Notes: generated by a model from the sequence alone, not told the origin. Counted from the stretch's first letter, positions 26,624 through 36,119 are shown. The stretch: 64,000 nucleotides of DNA from Candidatus Eiseniibacteriota bacterium (GCA_020633975.1 JACKCR010000002.1:2542001-2606000); one strand, 5' to 3'. Numbers and translations are program-made.

Positions 26624-27841
26624 TTACGCCTTGAGCTGACGGATGGTGTTCATGCTGGTGTCGTGGAGCGACTTCAGGATGTTCGACATGGTCTGGAACA
26701 TCTGCTGACGCTTCTGCATGAGCTGCTGGAGCTGCGTCTGGAGGAGCTGGAGGTTCGAGCTGTTCTGGCTGCTCGATCCGTTCGCGCCACCCGCGCTGGA
26801 GCTTCCGCCGCCACCGAGGAGGCCGCCGAACAGTCCGCCCACCGCCTTGCCGATGCTGCCGAAGATGCCGCCGATGCCGCCGCCACCGTTCGAGCCGTTC
26901 GACCCGTTCGCGCCGCCGTTCTTCTCGTTCGTCATCTGCGTCTCGATGTCCTTCATCTTCTGCTCGATCTGCTTGTCCATGTGCTCGGTCAGCTTCGCCA
27001 TCAGGAGTGCGAGCTTGTCCTCGAGCGACAGGCTCGGATCGGAGAGGACGGAGTCCGTCGAACCGACACCGTTCGTGCCGTTGGAACCGTTGCTGCCGTT
27101 GCTTCCGTTCGTGCCGTTGCTACCGTTGGCGCCGTTCGCACCGCCGAAGAGCTTGCCGAGGATGTCCTGGATGCCGCCACCGAGAGCGTTGCCGAGGGCC
27201 GCGCCGGCACCGCCGATCGCGTTCATGGCCGGGTGGAAGGCGAACGACGGCGGGAAGAACGGACGCGGGGCGCAGGCGTTGCCCGGGTGCCAGGCGAACT
27301 TCGTCCGCGTCTTGTAGGTCGTGGCCTGACCGTCGATCCGGCCGTCCTTGGCGTCACGGAAGATGTCGCCCATGCTGTCGTACTTCCGGCCGCGGTAGAG
27401 ATAGTCACCGTCCGCCAGCTTGATCGGCTTGGCGAAGGAGCCGGCGTACTGCTGACCGGAGATCCGGCCCTGGAGCTTGAACGGTCCCCAGTTGAAGCCG
27501 TAGCGCTCACCAACGTGGGCACGCTTGCCGACCTGCTCACGGACCGCGTAGGTCTGCTTGTAGGCGTGGAGGTGTCCACCGGTGCAGCCGCAGCGCGGCG
27601 CGAAGGCGCGAGCGAAGCCGGGGCGACGCGCGCCACCGAAGATCGAGTCCATCTGACGGGTGGAGAGTCCGCTGTTGAGGTCGACGAGGTTCCGCAAGGC
27701 GCCGGCGACGTTGCCGGAGCGGAGGTCGACGAGAGCGCCGAGGGCGTCGCCGAAGGCGTCGGGGTAGCCGAGGGAGTCGAGAGCGCGGTTGATCTGGGTG
27801 CCGAGGGAGTAGTTCGCTGCGGGGTTGCCGATCGTCGTCAT
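26624..27841 (-). CDS. Asn/Gly-rich coiled-coil protein, candidate type III secretion substrate
   Basis: A 405-residue protein with no signal peptide or membrane anchor. It opens with a Ser/Thr/Asn-rich N-terminus (MTTIGNPAANYSLGTQINRA). A central region with many aromatic residues includes HAYKQTYAVREQVGK and DYLYRGRKYDSMGDIF. Low-complexity Asn-Gly-Ser stretches follow, and a predicted coiled coil LSLEDKLALLMAKLTEHMDKQ lies between them. The C-terminus is a Gln-rich helix (LQLLQTQLQQLMQKRQQMF). The EDKLxLxMxKL..xMDK element resembles one I associate with proteins of non-flagellar type III clusters in other bacteria; this is recollection, not a search. ATG 27841 is chosen because AAAGGA lies ten bases upstream. 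It could also be a surface or matrix protein. Confidence 0.6.
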   Translation of the reverse strand: MTTIGNPAANYSLGTQINRALDSLGYPDAFGDALGALVDLRSGNVAGALRNLVDLNSGLSTRQMDSIFGGARRPGFARAFAPRCGCTGGHLHAYKQTYAVREQVGKRAHVGERYGFNWGPFKLQGRISGQQYAGSFAKPIKLADGDYLYRGRKYDSMGDIFRDAKDGRIDGQATTYKTRTKFAWHPGNACAPRPFFPPSFAFHPAMNAIGGAGAALGNALGGGIQDILGKLFGGANGANGSNGTNGSNGSNGSNGTNGVGSTDSVLSDPSLSLEDKLALLMAKLTEHMDKQIEQKMKDIETQMTNEKNGGANGSNGSNGGGGIGGIFGSIGKAVGGLFGGLLGGGGSSSAGGANGSSSQNSSNLQLLQTQLQQLMQKRQQMFQTMSNILKSLHDTSMNTIRQLKA

Positions 27842-28368
27842 TGGGGTCACGTCCTTTCAAGGGTCCGGGAGGGGCTCTTGGCTCTCCTCTCGGTGCCGCC
27901 CCAAGGGGCTGGCGTTCTGTGTCTCGTGGTCGGGGGCCGGAGCACTGCCGACCTGTTCTGGCCCACTTATCCGGGGCCAGGAAGGACGAGTTGCGGGAAG
28001 AATCGAAGAAAGTGCGGAGTTCGTGTAGAGGAAGAACGGGAGTCGGCAAGCCGCGCTTGCGAAATCGAAACGGTACCCGGGCCAGGATCGTGCTACCTTC
28101 CCAGCGGTCGATCCGGAGCCGCTCTCACAAGCGCCGACTCGGCGCAGATCTTGGTCCCCTCCCCGGGTAACCCCGCCGGATCGTCCACTGGAATCGAACT
28201 GCAGAGTCGGCGTTCGAGGACTCCTCTCCCCGCCCCGGCCCGGCTCCGCCTGCGACCTCGGGAGGATCGCCGCAAGCAGCGGCACCAAGAAGCATCACTC
28301 CATAGAGCACCGAAGAAGGCGATCCCCAGAGCACCCGGATGACTCCGACCGTCAGAAGGAGAGTATCT
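27842..28368. other. Intergenic region between divergent genes
   Basis: It must hold the promoters of the minus-strand coiled-coil gene and the plus-strand multidomain gene. On the minus strand, CCCGGATAAG (27967-27976 region) loosely resembles a FliA -10 (GCCGATAA), with no matching -35. A good AAGGAG for the plus gene lies at 28356. Otherwise I see nothing supportable. Confidence 0.4.
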
Positions 28369-31300
28369 ATGAGGGTCCCCCGTTCCCTAGCCGGGCTTGG
28401 ATTTCTACTCTTCGCCCAGTCATTGGTCCCGTCCGCGTTCGCCGGGCCAAACGCCAATGGCTTCCTTCTCCTCCATACCGATGACACCGTCGTCTACACC
28501 CAAGATGACGAGTCGATCTATTGTGATCACCTTTACCTCGAGTGTCCGTTCGATCCAGAGTGTGACGACGACCACTCAGGATGTGAGAGCGTTCTCGAAC
28601 AGCTCGACGTCACATCGGACCGAGGCATCAATCCCAGCGTGTTCTGGCTCCTCGGCGCCTTCCGGGCGGATGCCTGTCCCAGGGTCACCGGCGCGCAGTT
28701 CAGTCTCTCGTGGCCGGTGGAGTCGATGCCGACGTTCGTGAGTTGGGGCTCTTGTGGAGACTTCGAGATCGCAAGTGAGGGCTGGCCTACCGAGCTGCTC
28801 TCCGGCACCGCGATCACGTTCTCCCAACCCATAACGAGGACCGCGCTCTCTCTCTACTGGTTCGCCGCGTATAGCTACTACGGCCCGTTGGTGATTGCCG
28901 CTGCGGACTACCCGACGAGTTCCTACGGCGCCGCCTTCGCCGACGACTCTGTACCCTCGGTCATCGATCCCATTCCTGATGGGAACCTCGGCACGATCGG
29001 ACTGAACGGAGCCACGGGCTGGAACCCGTACATATCGGGCTCCGCGACGGGAGCATGCTGTCTCTCCGATGACAGCTGTCAGATCGAAGACAGCTCGACC
29101 TGCAACGCAATGGGTGGTGAGTTCCAGGGGCCGGGCACATCCTGCGTGCCCAATCCGTGCACACCTCCGCTCGGCGCTTGTTGCCTCGACTTGAACTGCA
29201 CGATCACGTCCGAAGTCGACTGCGTGTCGGAAGGTGGCGTCTTTCTGGGCAACGGTTCGAGCTGTGACGGTGACCCCTGCCAAGCCTCCGGACCGCAGAT
29301 CACCGTGGATCCGCTCTCCATCTCGATGGCCCTCGACGCCGGAGACGTCCAGTCGACGGACCTCCTCATCACGAATACAGGGATCGAGAATCTGATCGTC
29401 GATCTCTCGGCCTATGAGGACCGTCCCTCAGTTTCCGGAACCGGGGGGCTGGACGGGATGATGATTCTCTGGGACCGGGCGCATGGGCAGGGCACCAGCT
29501 CGAGCTGGTCCACCCTCATCGCGACGCTACGGGCCCAGGGCGCGGAGGTCATCGAGAGCAGCTCGTCCTGGAGCGCGAGCTTCCTGGATGCCTTCGATGC
29601 CATCTGGCTCACCGATGCCGGCACCGCCTATACGGAGTCCGATACCTCCTTGCTCCGTGATTGGGTGGAGAACGGCGGATCCCTTCTCGTCGAAACCGAC
29701 TACTGGTACAGCGGCTACTACAGATACAATCCGCTCCTCGCCGCCGTCGGGTCCGCTGCTTCGTTTGCCGACGAGTACCATACGTACCAAACGACCACCG
29801 ACGTCTCGTCGCATCCGATCACGGACGGTGTTTCCTCCCTGTATGTAGACTCCGGCGACCTGCTCCTCACTACGAGCGTGCCTTCGAACCTCGTCTTCGT
29901 GCGGGCGTTCGGGGGGCGGGGCATCGTCTCCGCCGAGGAGATCGAGGAGGGCCGAGTAGTGGTCCTCTCCGAGGAGATGCTCCGGTACACGAACAACGAC
30001 AATCAGCTGTTCGGTGAGAATGTCTTCGGGTGGTTCTACGGCCCGGACTGGCTCTCCCTGGACGCCACCCACGCAACGATCCCACCGGGAGCGTCGTTGT
30101 CGGTCGAGGTCACGCTCGACGCGAGCGAACTCGTCGAAGGGCTTTATTCGGGCGGGATTCTGATCGAGAGCAATGACCCGGACGCCCCCAGCATCGATGT
30201 CCCGGTCACACTCGACGTGGACGGCGAACCGTCGCTCCTCGCTCAGCCGGCGGCACTTGAGTTCGGAGATGTGATCATCGGGGCTGAGTCCACTCTCACA
30301 CTCCTCGTCACCAACGTAGGAACGGCGGAGCTGGCTATCTCCCAGATACTGGTCACAGGGTCGGACTTCGACACGAACACGAACCCGATCGTTCTGGCTC
30401 CTGGGGACGACACGGAACTCCTGGTCACGTTCACCCCGCAAGCCGACGGCCCAGTTTCGGGCAGCCTAGATCTTTCGAGCAACGACCCCGAATCGCCCAC
30501 GACGACCGTCCCGCTCAGCGGAACCGGCCGGATCGCGCCGATCGTCCGCGTAGAACCGACGAGTCTCAGCGCCTCGGTCTCCGTCGGAGGATCGGCGGTA
30601 CTGGACCTCGAGATCTCGAATGACGTGGGGGTCGATGGCGCCGATCTCGTCTGGACGCTGAAGGACCAGGAGACTGCGGGGCTGCGGTCCGGCGGAGGGC
30701 CGGATGCGTTCGGCTACCACTGGATCGACAATCAGACGGGATACAGCAACGTCAGCTTCGAGTGGCGTGAGATTGACCTGGTCGGGACCAATCATCCGGT
30801 CCAAACCGACCAAGCCATCACCGTCGAGCTTCCGTTCTCCTTCGAGTTCTACGGCCAAGCCAAGAGCTCGGTAACCATCAGCCCGTTCGGATACCTCACC
30901 TTTGGGAACACGTTCGGCGAATCCAACAGCCAGTCGATCCCCAACAGCTCCGAACCGAACGACCTCATTGCGGTCGACTGGGGACCGCTTTACGTATCGA
31001 GCTCGTCTCGAATCTACTCGTACTTCGACGAAGCCCGCGCCGAGTTCGTCGTCGAGTGGCAGAACTTCAGCAGCGGACAGGAGACGATCGAGGCCGTATT
31101 GCGACCCGATGGCTCGATCCTCTTCCAGTACCTCGAGCTGTACTCTAGCTACTCCACGATCGGAATCGAGAACAGCCAAGGCACGATCGGACTCCAGGTA
31201 CCTGACAACTACTCCACTCCTCGGCCCGGCACCGCAATCCTCTTCGAGACGGGCTGTTCGTGGATCACGGCAGAACCGGCGGCTGGCGTCACGACCCCTG

Positions 31301-33042
31301 GGACGACTTCCTTCGCAGGACTCGAGGTGTCGAGCCTTGGGCTATCGGAGGGGACGTACGAGTGTGAGGTGATCGTTCGGAGCAACGACCCCGCTACGCC
31401 CGAAGTCGCGGTGCCGGTTTCGCTGGAGGTAACGCCTCTGGGTCCCCAGCCAAACTGCCTCGAGACGGTCGATACGGGACTGCCCTACACGATCATCGTC
31501 GAACAGGCTCGCTCGGCGTTCGGTTCGCTCGCACCGGGAGACGAGATCGGCGTCTACGACGTCTACAACGGGGACGTGGTCTGCGTGGGACTCGTGACTC
31601 TACCGGAGACCGAACCGTTCCCTCTCACGATCACCGCGTGGGAGAGCGACCCCTATCACGGACTGCCCGGCTTCACACCCGGACACGAGATCCGCTTCCA
31701 GCTCTGCCGCGAGACGGGAGGAGATCTGCTCTGCGGACGGGCGACCTGGTACGAGGGCGGGGAGTACGGGGAAGGAACCTACTCGGTGGCATCCTCTCTC
31801 GTCTTCGATCTCTGTGACTGTGACGTGACCTGCGCGGAACGCGGAAACCGCTGGGAATGGGCCGGCTTCAACGTGTTCCCGGCCGACCCTTCGGCTCCAG
31901 AGGTCTTCGCCAGTCTCGAAGGACTCGACGTCGTTCGCAACGACGACGGAGGTGTCTACATCCCGGGTTTGGTCGACAACCTCAGTCCCGTCACGGTGGA
32001 CGAAGGCTATGAACTGTTCCTCGTCGGCGATGACGACGTCCTGGAGGTCGAGGGTGACCTCGTCGATCCGAACACGACCTGCCCGATGCTCGAAAGCGGC
32101 CGATGGAATCTCGTACCCTACTTCAGCGGAAGCTGTGATTCGGACTGCCGGCTCGACGTCACGGAGGCGTTCGGCTCCATCGAGTACTACATCCGGATCG
32201 TCAAGTCCGGAGACGGAGGTGTTTGGATTCCCTCCTACGACATCAACACTCTGGGGACGCTCGACCCATGTCGGTCCTACCAGGTCTACCTGAGCTATAG
32301 CTCCGACCGTGAGATCTGCTTCCCGGCGTGCACGGCGTCGCGGGGAGTCGTGGCGGAACCGTCGGTTCCCACCTTGTCGGGCCCCGCCCACTACCATCCC
32401 GCAGCAACGGGCCTGCCCGAAGTGGTCGTGATCACCGGCGCCGCAGACAACATTCTGCACGCAGGTTCCGAGGTCGCCTTCTTCGACGGCGGGCAACTAG
32501 CCGGCGCAGCCGTGGTTTCCGGATCGACACCGCTCGCTGTCCCGGTCTGGGCGTCCGACGCCGAGCACGGACTGCCCGGCTTCACCGAGGGTCACCCGAT
32601 TACCGCACGGATCTGGAACCCCCAGACCAACACGGAACGCTCCGTCTCGGTGGTTCACGAGACGGGAGCACCGGCGCGATTCGGACATGGACCGTACACG
32701 CCGGTTCACCTCGGGAGGGGGTTGACCAACATCGGCAATCTGAGTGACGTGGACGATGCGGAGATCACGAAGTTCGAGGTCGTTTCGGTCGGTCCGAATC
32801 CATCGCGTGGTGAAGCCCGGATCGCGTACCGGACGCCCGGCGGGATGGCTCCCGAAGTCGAAGTATTCGATGCCGGCGGCCGACTCGTTCGGCGAATCGT
32901 CGGCACCGGCGAAAGAGGAAGCCACGTCATCTCGTGGGACGGGCGAAACTCCAGGGGCGCCTCCGTGGGCAACGGACTCTACTTCTTCCGCATCCGTTTC
33001 GGCGACGAAACGGTGACGAAGCGCGTCATTCTCATCGACTAG
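28369..33042 (+). CDS. Giant secreted multidomain protein with FlgD-Ig-like C-terminus
   Basis: A 1557-residue exported protein; ATG 28369 follows AAGGAG and starts the signal peptide. In order: an N-terminal beta-rich region; two six-Cys modules (GACCLSDDSC..., GACCLDLNC...; about residues 225-305); a GIFT/ThuA-like alpha/beta domain (MMILWDRAHGQG, about 360-560); choice-of-anchor/ASH-type domains (AALEFGDVIIGAEST, VEPTSLSASVSVGGSA); a nidogen-like beta domain (FSFEFYGQAKSSVTISPFGY); two copies of a TGLPxTI-type domain (from about residues 1028 and 1340); paired FNVFPADPS...NDDGGVYIPG domains between them; and a FlgD-Ig-like end (PNPSRGEARIAYR...GLYFFRIRFG). It is likely a surface or extracellular scaffold. 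Its neighbour shares the TGLP domain. Confidence 0.9.
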   Translation: MRVPRSLAGLGFLLFAQSLVPSAFAGPNANGFLLLHTDDTVVYTQDDESIYCDHLYLECPFDPECDDDHSGCESVLEQLDVTSDRGINPSVFWLLGAFRADACPRVTGAQFSLSWPVESMPTFVSWGSCGDFEIASEGWPTELLSGTAITFSQPITRTALSLYWFAAYSYYGPLVIAAADYPTSSYGAAFADDSVPSVIDPIPDGNLGTIGLNGATGWNPYISGSATGACCLSDDSCQIEDSSTCNAMGGEFQGPGTSCVPNPCTPPLGACCLDLNCTITSEVDCVSEGGVFLGNGSSCDGDPCQASGPQITVDPLSISMALDAGDVQSTDLLITNTGIENLIVDLSAYEDRPSVSGTGGLDGMMILWDRAHGQGTSSSWSTLIATLRAQGAEVIESSSSWSASFLDAFDAIWLTDAGTAYTESDTSLLRDWVENGGSLLVETDYWYSGYYRYNPLLAAVGSAASFADEYHTYQTTTDVSSHPITDGVSSLYVDSGDLLLTTSVPSNLVFVRAFGGRGIVSAEEIEEGRVVVLSEEMLRYTNNDNQLFGENVFGWFYGPDWLSLDATHATIPPGASLSVEVTLDASELVEGLYSGGILIESNDPDAPSIDVPVTLDVDGEPSLLAQPAALEFGDVIIGAESTLTLLVTNVGTAELAISQILVTGSDFDTNTNPIVLAPGDDTELLVTFTPQADGPVSGSLDLSSNDPESPTTTVPLSGTGRIAPIVRVEPTSLSASVSVGGSAVLDLEISNDVGVDGADLVWTLKDQETAGLRSGGGPDAFGYHWIDNQTGYSNVSFEWREIDLVGTNHPVQTDQAITVELPFSFEFYGQAKSSVTISPFGYLTFGNTFGESNSQSIPNSSEPNDLIAVDWGPLYVSSSSRIYSYFDEARAEFVVEWQNFSSGQETIEAVLRPDGSILFQYLELYSSYSTIGIENSQGTIGLQVPDNYSTPRPGTAILFETGCSWITAEPAAGVTTPGTTSFAGLEVSSLGLSEGTYECEVIVRSNDPATPEVAVPVSLEVTPLGPQPNCLETVDTGLPYTIIVEQARSAFGSLAPGDEIGVYDVYNGDVVCVGLVTLPETEPFPLTITAWESDPYHGLPGFTPGHEIRFQLCRETGGDLLCGRATWYEGGEYGEGTYSVASSLVFDLCDCDVTCAERGNRWEWAGFNVFPADPSAPEVFASLEGLDVVRNDDGGVYIPGLVDNLSPVTVDEGYELFLVGDDDVLEVEGDLVDPNTTCPMLESGRWNLVPYFSGSCDSDCRLDVTEAFGSIEYYIRIVKSGDGGVWIPSYDINTLGTLDPCRSYQVYLSYSSDREICFPACTASRGVVAEPSVPTLSGPAHYHPAATGLPEVVVITGAADNILHAGSEVAFFDGGQLAGAAVVSGSTPLAVPVWASDAEHGLPGFTEGHPITARIWNPQTNTERSVSVVHETGAPARFGHGPYTPVHLGRGLTNIGNLSDVDDAEITKFEVVSVGPNPSRGEARIAYRTPGGMAPEVEVFDAGGRLVRRIVGTGERGSHVISWDGRNSRGASVGNGLYFFRIRFGDETVTKRVILID

Positions 33043-33089
33043 CGTATCGAGCGAGTGCTCGAGCTGACTCAAAATGGACAGGAGATCGA

Positions 33090-33122
33090 GGCCCCGGAGC
33101 AGACGAGACCTGCTCCGGGGCC
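33090..33122 (+). terminator. Perfect 13-bp stem after the giant secreted protein gene
   Basis: GGCCCCGGAGCAG pairs perfectly with CTGCTCCGGGGCC around a seven-base loop, 48 bases after the stop. No T tract follows, so it may act with other factors or stabilise the 3' end. Confidence 0.55.
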
Positions 33123-33229
33123 CCCGACCCTCATGACGGAACCGCGTGCAGACACCACAGAACACCCTCGGGCCCTACCCGTATCGCATCCTTCGAGGAT
33201 TCGTTCGAGGCCTGTCTGGGAGAATCAAC

Positions 33230-34057
33230 ATGCTCATCGGCAAAGCGACCAGGAACACGGCCAGGAAGGCAACTCTCCTCGTCACGATCGCATTCGCTAC
33301 ACTTGCCCTCACACAAGTTGCCCGAGCCCAGTCCGGCGGGGGTGACTGTGAGGCTCCTGCGCCAACCGGTCTTCCTCTGACATTCGTGTGTGAGCCGATC
33401 ACGATCGGCGGTGAGCAGGCGCCGCCAGGCTCCGTACTCTCGATCCGTGACATGGACCAGGACGGGTTTGTCGTGGGCTCGGAAACCGCGCAGTCGGACC
33501 GGTTCGTCTTGACGGCGTGGCGGGGTGATTCTGAGTTGGAACTTCCCGGCGCCCGGTGCGGCAATCAGATGGCCTTCCGGCTCTGCCTGCCCAGCGGTGA
33601 AGTCCTAGATGAAGTCGAGGGCCTCACGTTCTTCACAGGCGACGACATCTTCTGCGGCGAGAACTACACGCACTTGAGGATCGACTTCCAACCTGCGCTC
33701 GGGAGTACCGAACTCTTCGTCGACTCCGACCCGCCTGGCGCGGAGATCCTCCTCGATGGAACGTCGACCGAGCAGACGACGCCCCACACCTTTGCGGAGA
33801 TCGCGCCGGGAACTCACTGCGTTGCGCTGAGACTCCTCGGCCATACCGGATGCAATGGAGGCACCCCCGATTGCCGCGGCCGACTCGTCGAAGTCGTCCC
33901 AGGCGAGTCCGCCAGTGCATTCTGCGTTCTCGAACCGTTTGCGCCGCACATCGGATTCGGAGCGGGAAGTGCCCGCGACGGCTCTACCGAAGAGGACCGG
34001 CCCCGCCAGTCCTGGGGCCGGATCAAGGCGAAATACTCGTCAACGGACTACCGATAG
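33230..34057 (+). CDS. Secreted PEGA-domain protein with SWGxIK tail
   Basis: A 275-residue exported protein. ATG 33230 follows GGGAGAA and begins a signal peptide ending TQVARAQ. Residues about 40-145 form the TGLP-type domain also found twice in the preceding gene (PTGLPLTFVCEPITIGG, FVLTAWRGDSELELPG). A PEGA domain follows (LFVDSDPPGAEILLDG), common in surface proteins of this kind of bacterium. The C-terminus RQSWGRIKAKYSSTDYR carries the shared SWG tail. It is 187 bases after the giant gene, with a hairpin between, and overlaps the minus-strand beta-helix gene tail-to-tail by 18 bases. Confidence 0.82.
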   Translation: MLIGKATRNTARKATLLVTIAFATLALTQVARAQSGGGDCEAPAPTGLPLTFVCEPITIGGEQAPPGSVLSIRDMDQDGFVVGSETAQSDRFVLTAWRGDSELELPGARCGNQMAFRLCLPSGEVLDEVEGLTFFTGDDIFCGENYTHLRIDFQPALGSTELFVDSDPPGAEILLDGTSTEQTTPHTFAEIAPGTHCVALRLLGHTGCNGGTPDCRGRLVEVVPGESASAFCVLEPFAPHIGFGAGSARDGSTEEDRPRQSWGRIKAKYSSTDYR

Positions 34058-35626
34058 TCGACCGCGATAGATCTGGCTACCGAGGCGTACCCGAACGAAG
34101 TACGCGCCAGGCCGCAACGCCTCGAACACTTCCCCCGTTGCGGAAGGATCGAGAACGACTCGATCGGACGCTGCGAGTCCACTCCAGCTGCGGACGCGTC
34201 TTCCTTCGACGTCGAAGAGTTCCACGTGGCAGACCTCACCCGCGGCCCCGGGGATGACGAGACGCACATCCGCCCCGGTGCGGACTGGATTCGGCGCCGC
34301 ATAAGTGTGGAGTCCCGTACCCAACACGGTGTTTCCCACCGTGTCATCCTCTACCCCGGACACCCCGCATCCGACGTCGAGCGCACCGATGAGCCCGCAC
34401 GGCGAGTTTTCCGGCGCGGCCGGCGAGGCCGGCTCGAGCGTGTACTCCCCCGCCAGGGTCGGCGCGGAACCGCACGGTTCGGGCGCGCAGAAGAGAGGAT
34501 CGGCATCGACACTGTTCCCGTCGATGTTCACGGTGCCGGTGCCTTCGATCGCAGCGGAAGAGATCACCGAGCAGGTAAAGGTGACGCTTCCCCCGGCATT
34601 CTCGAAGTGCACTTCGTCGCCCAGGCCGTCGGCGCAGTTTCCCCAGAGGATCGAGCTCTCGAGCGCCGGGTTCGAGGAGTAGAGCGCGAACGCGCCGCCG
34701 TCGGCCGCTGCATGGTTCCCTGCAAACGTACAGCCGGTGAACGCAGGGCTGGAACTCGCCACGTAGACCGCGCCGCCGTCCGACGGGCTCGCGTTGCCGG
34801 TGAACACGGTGTTCGAGACGTTGACGTACGCAGTGTTGATGAAGAGGCCACCGCCGAGTGGCCCTTCGTTGCCCGAGACGAGACAGTCGACCATGTCGAG
34901 ATCCGACTCAACGGTGAAGCCGCCCCCGCAGTAGATCCCACCACCTTGGGTTGGCGCCGTGTTGCCACTGATCTCGCATCCGATCAGCGTGACGATGGCG
35001 CGTACGTTCATGAAGATGCCGCCCCCTCCCACCTGGTGGGCACGGTTGTTCGTGAGCACGGTCCCCGAGACGGTGGCTCCGGAGTCGTAACAGTAGAGGC
35101 CTCCGCCGGAGCTCGAGTCGTTGTTCCGGATGATGCAATCCCGGATCGTCGGATAGGAGCCGAGCCGACAATGAATCCCTCCGCCCCGGTTCATCGAACC
35201 GTTGTCCTCCAGGACGCAGTTCTCGATCGTCGGGCTGGAGTTCTCGCAGTAGATCGCGCTGCCGTCTCCGTCCCCGTTGATCACACGAACGCCGGAGAGC
35301 ATCGCAGCGGGTGACGTGACCGACACGAATGTGAATCCTCTCGCCGCGCCTTCGCAGTCGATCGTGCACGCAGAGGGATCACCGCTCGCGGAGCGGACGA
35401 CGAGCGTCTTCGCGAGGTAGTTGAGGTTCCGGTTGCCGGCACCGGTGAAGACGCCGTCTCCGAGGAGGATCGTGTCACCGGTGGACGCGGCGGTCAGGGC
35501 CGCCTGAATCGTCGGGTAGTCGCCCGACCCGTCGGGCAGCACCGTGTAGGTGGCAGCGATCGATGCGGATGCCCCAACCGAGAGTAGGAGCGCCGAGGCG
35601 AAACACGCGGGCAGACGGCTGTACAT
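34040..35626 (-). CDS. Secreted parallel beta-helix protein with FlgD-Ig-like C-terminus
   Basis: A 528-residue exported protein. ATG 35626 has a strong GGAGG site and starts the signal peptide (LPACFASALLLSVGASASIAA). YTVLPDGSGDYPTIQAALTA opens the beta-helix. Many rungs with GGG(I/L) motifs follow (NRGGGIHCRLGSYPTI, SSGGGLYCYDSGATV, TQGGGIYCGGGF). A C-terminal FlgD-Ig-like domain ends it (PNPVRTGADVRL, DVEGRRVRSW, GAYFVRVRLG). Compared with the beta-helix protein at 3053, the N-terminal design is the same but the C-terminal tag differs, which suggests two alternative export or anchoring routes. Confidence 0.88.
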   Translation of the reverse strand: MYSRLPACFASALLLSVGASASIAATYTVLPDGSGDYPTIQAALTAASTGDTILLGDGVFTGAGNRNLNYLAKTLVVRSASGDPSACTIDCEGAARGFTFVSVTSPAAMLSGVRVINGDGDGSAIYCENSSPTIENCVLEDNGSMNRGGGIHCRLGSYPTIRDCIIRNNDSSSGGGLYCYDSGATVSGTVLTNNRAHQVGGGGIFMNVRAIVTLIGCEISGNTAPTQGGGIYCGGGFTVESDLDMVDCLVSGNEGPLGGGLFINTAYVNVSNTVFTGNASPSDGGAVYVASSSPAFTGCTFAGNHAAADGGAFALYSSNPALESSILWGNCADGLGDEVHFENAGGSVTFTCSVISSAAIEGTGTVNIDGNSVDADPLFCAPEPCGSAPTLAGEYTLEPASPAAPENSPCGLIGALDVGCGVSGVEDDTVGNTVLGTGLHTYAAPNPVRTGADVRLVIPGAAGEVCHVELFDVEGRRVRSWSGLAASDRVVLDPSATGEVFEALRPGAYFVRVRLGSQIYRGRLSVVR

Positions 35627-35986
35627 GGGGACCTCCTCTCCTGAGTGGATCTCGACGCACACAGTCTGATACATCCAGCACGCCCGAAACCAGAGGGTTC
35701 GCCCAGAGGGAGTGCGACCATGCGCTCTGTTGCCCTCGAGAGTCCGTTCCAGACGAGCGCGACCGTCGCGAGCAGCACCGCACGCCGGCCCTCGACCCCA
35801 TGGAATCACAGCCATGGTGCCCGTGCCTGGCTGGCCAGCTTCCGGTTCCCTCGGGCAGCGTTCACTTCGCCGTCACGAGACATGACGATCGGCGCGTTCG
35901 AGGGGAGACACCGTGACTCAGTATGAGCGTCGCTTCGGTTCGCGGAGAATCCGGTCATGAGGGAAGGAAGTCCGGGGCAAGAAGAC

Positions 35987-36119
35987 GCCGGCCTCTAGTG
36001 GGATTCCGTCGGGAACCCGCAAGCGCCGAGGCCGGCGGAGAGCGCTTGTCTTTTCAAGACCGCCTCGTGCCAGGCGGCAATACTCCGCTCCAGCGGAGCT
36101 AGTTTCGATCTAGAGATCG
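35987..36119. ncRNA. Candidate structured RNA, five successive hairpins
   Basis: GCCGGCCTC (35987-35995) pairs with GAGGCCGGC (36028-36036) and encloses GTGGGATTCC/GGGAACCCGC. Further stems are CTTG/CAAG (36045-36058), CCGCCT/AGGCGG (36060-36077), CTCCGCT/AGCGGAG (36083-36098) and CGATC/GATCG (36107-36119). Parts read on the minus strand resemble a tRNA (a GGCGGTCTTGAAAA segment, a long variable-type stem), but no complete cloverleaf forms. It may be a small RNA or a cluster of terminator-type hairpins. Confidence 0.3.

Noticed and set aside
26594-28342. 582-codon plus-strand frame opposite the coiled-coil protein
   Set aside because: Repetitive VRAV/GAVRT-type translation is the reverse of Asn-Gly codons; no start signal.
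35965-35990. RNase P RNA start (GGAAGTCCGGGGC resembles the P RNA core)
   Set aside because: The other conserved P RNA segments are absent downstream.
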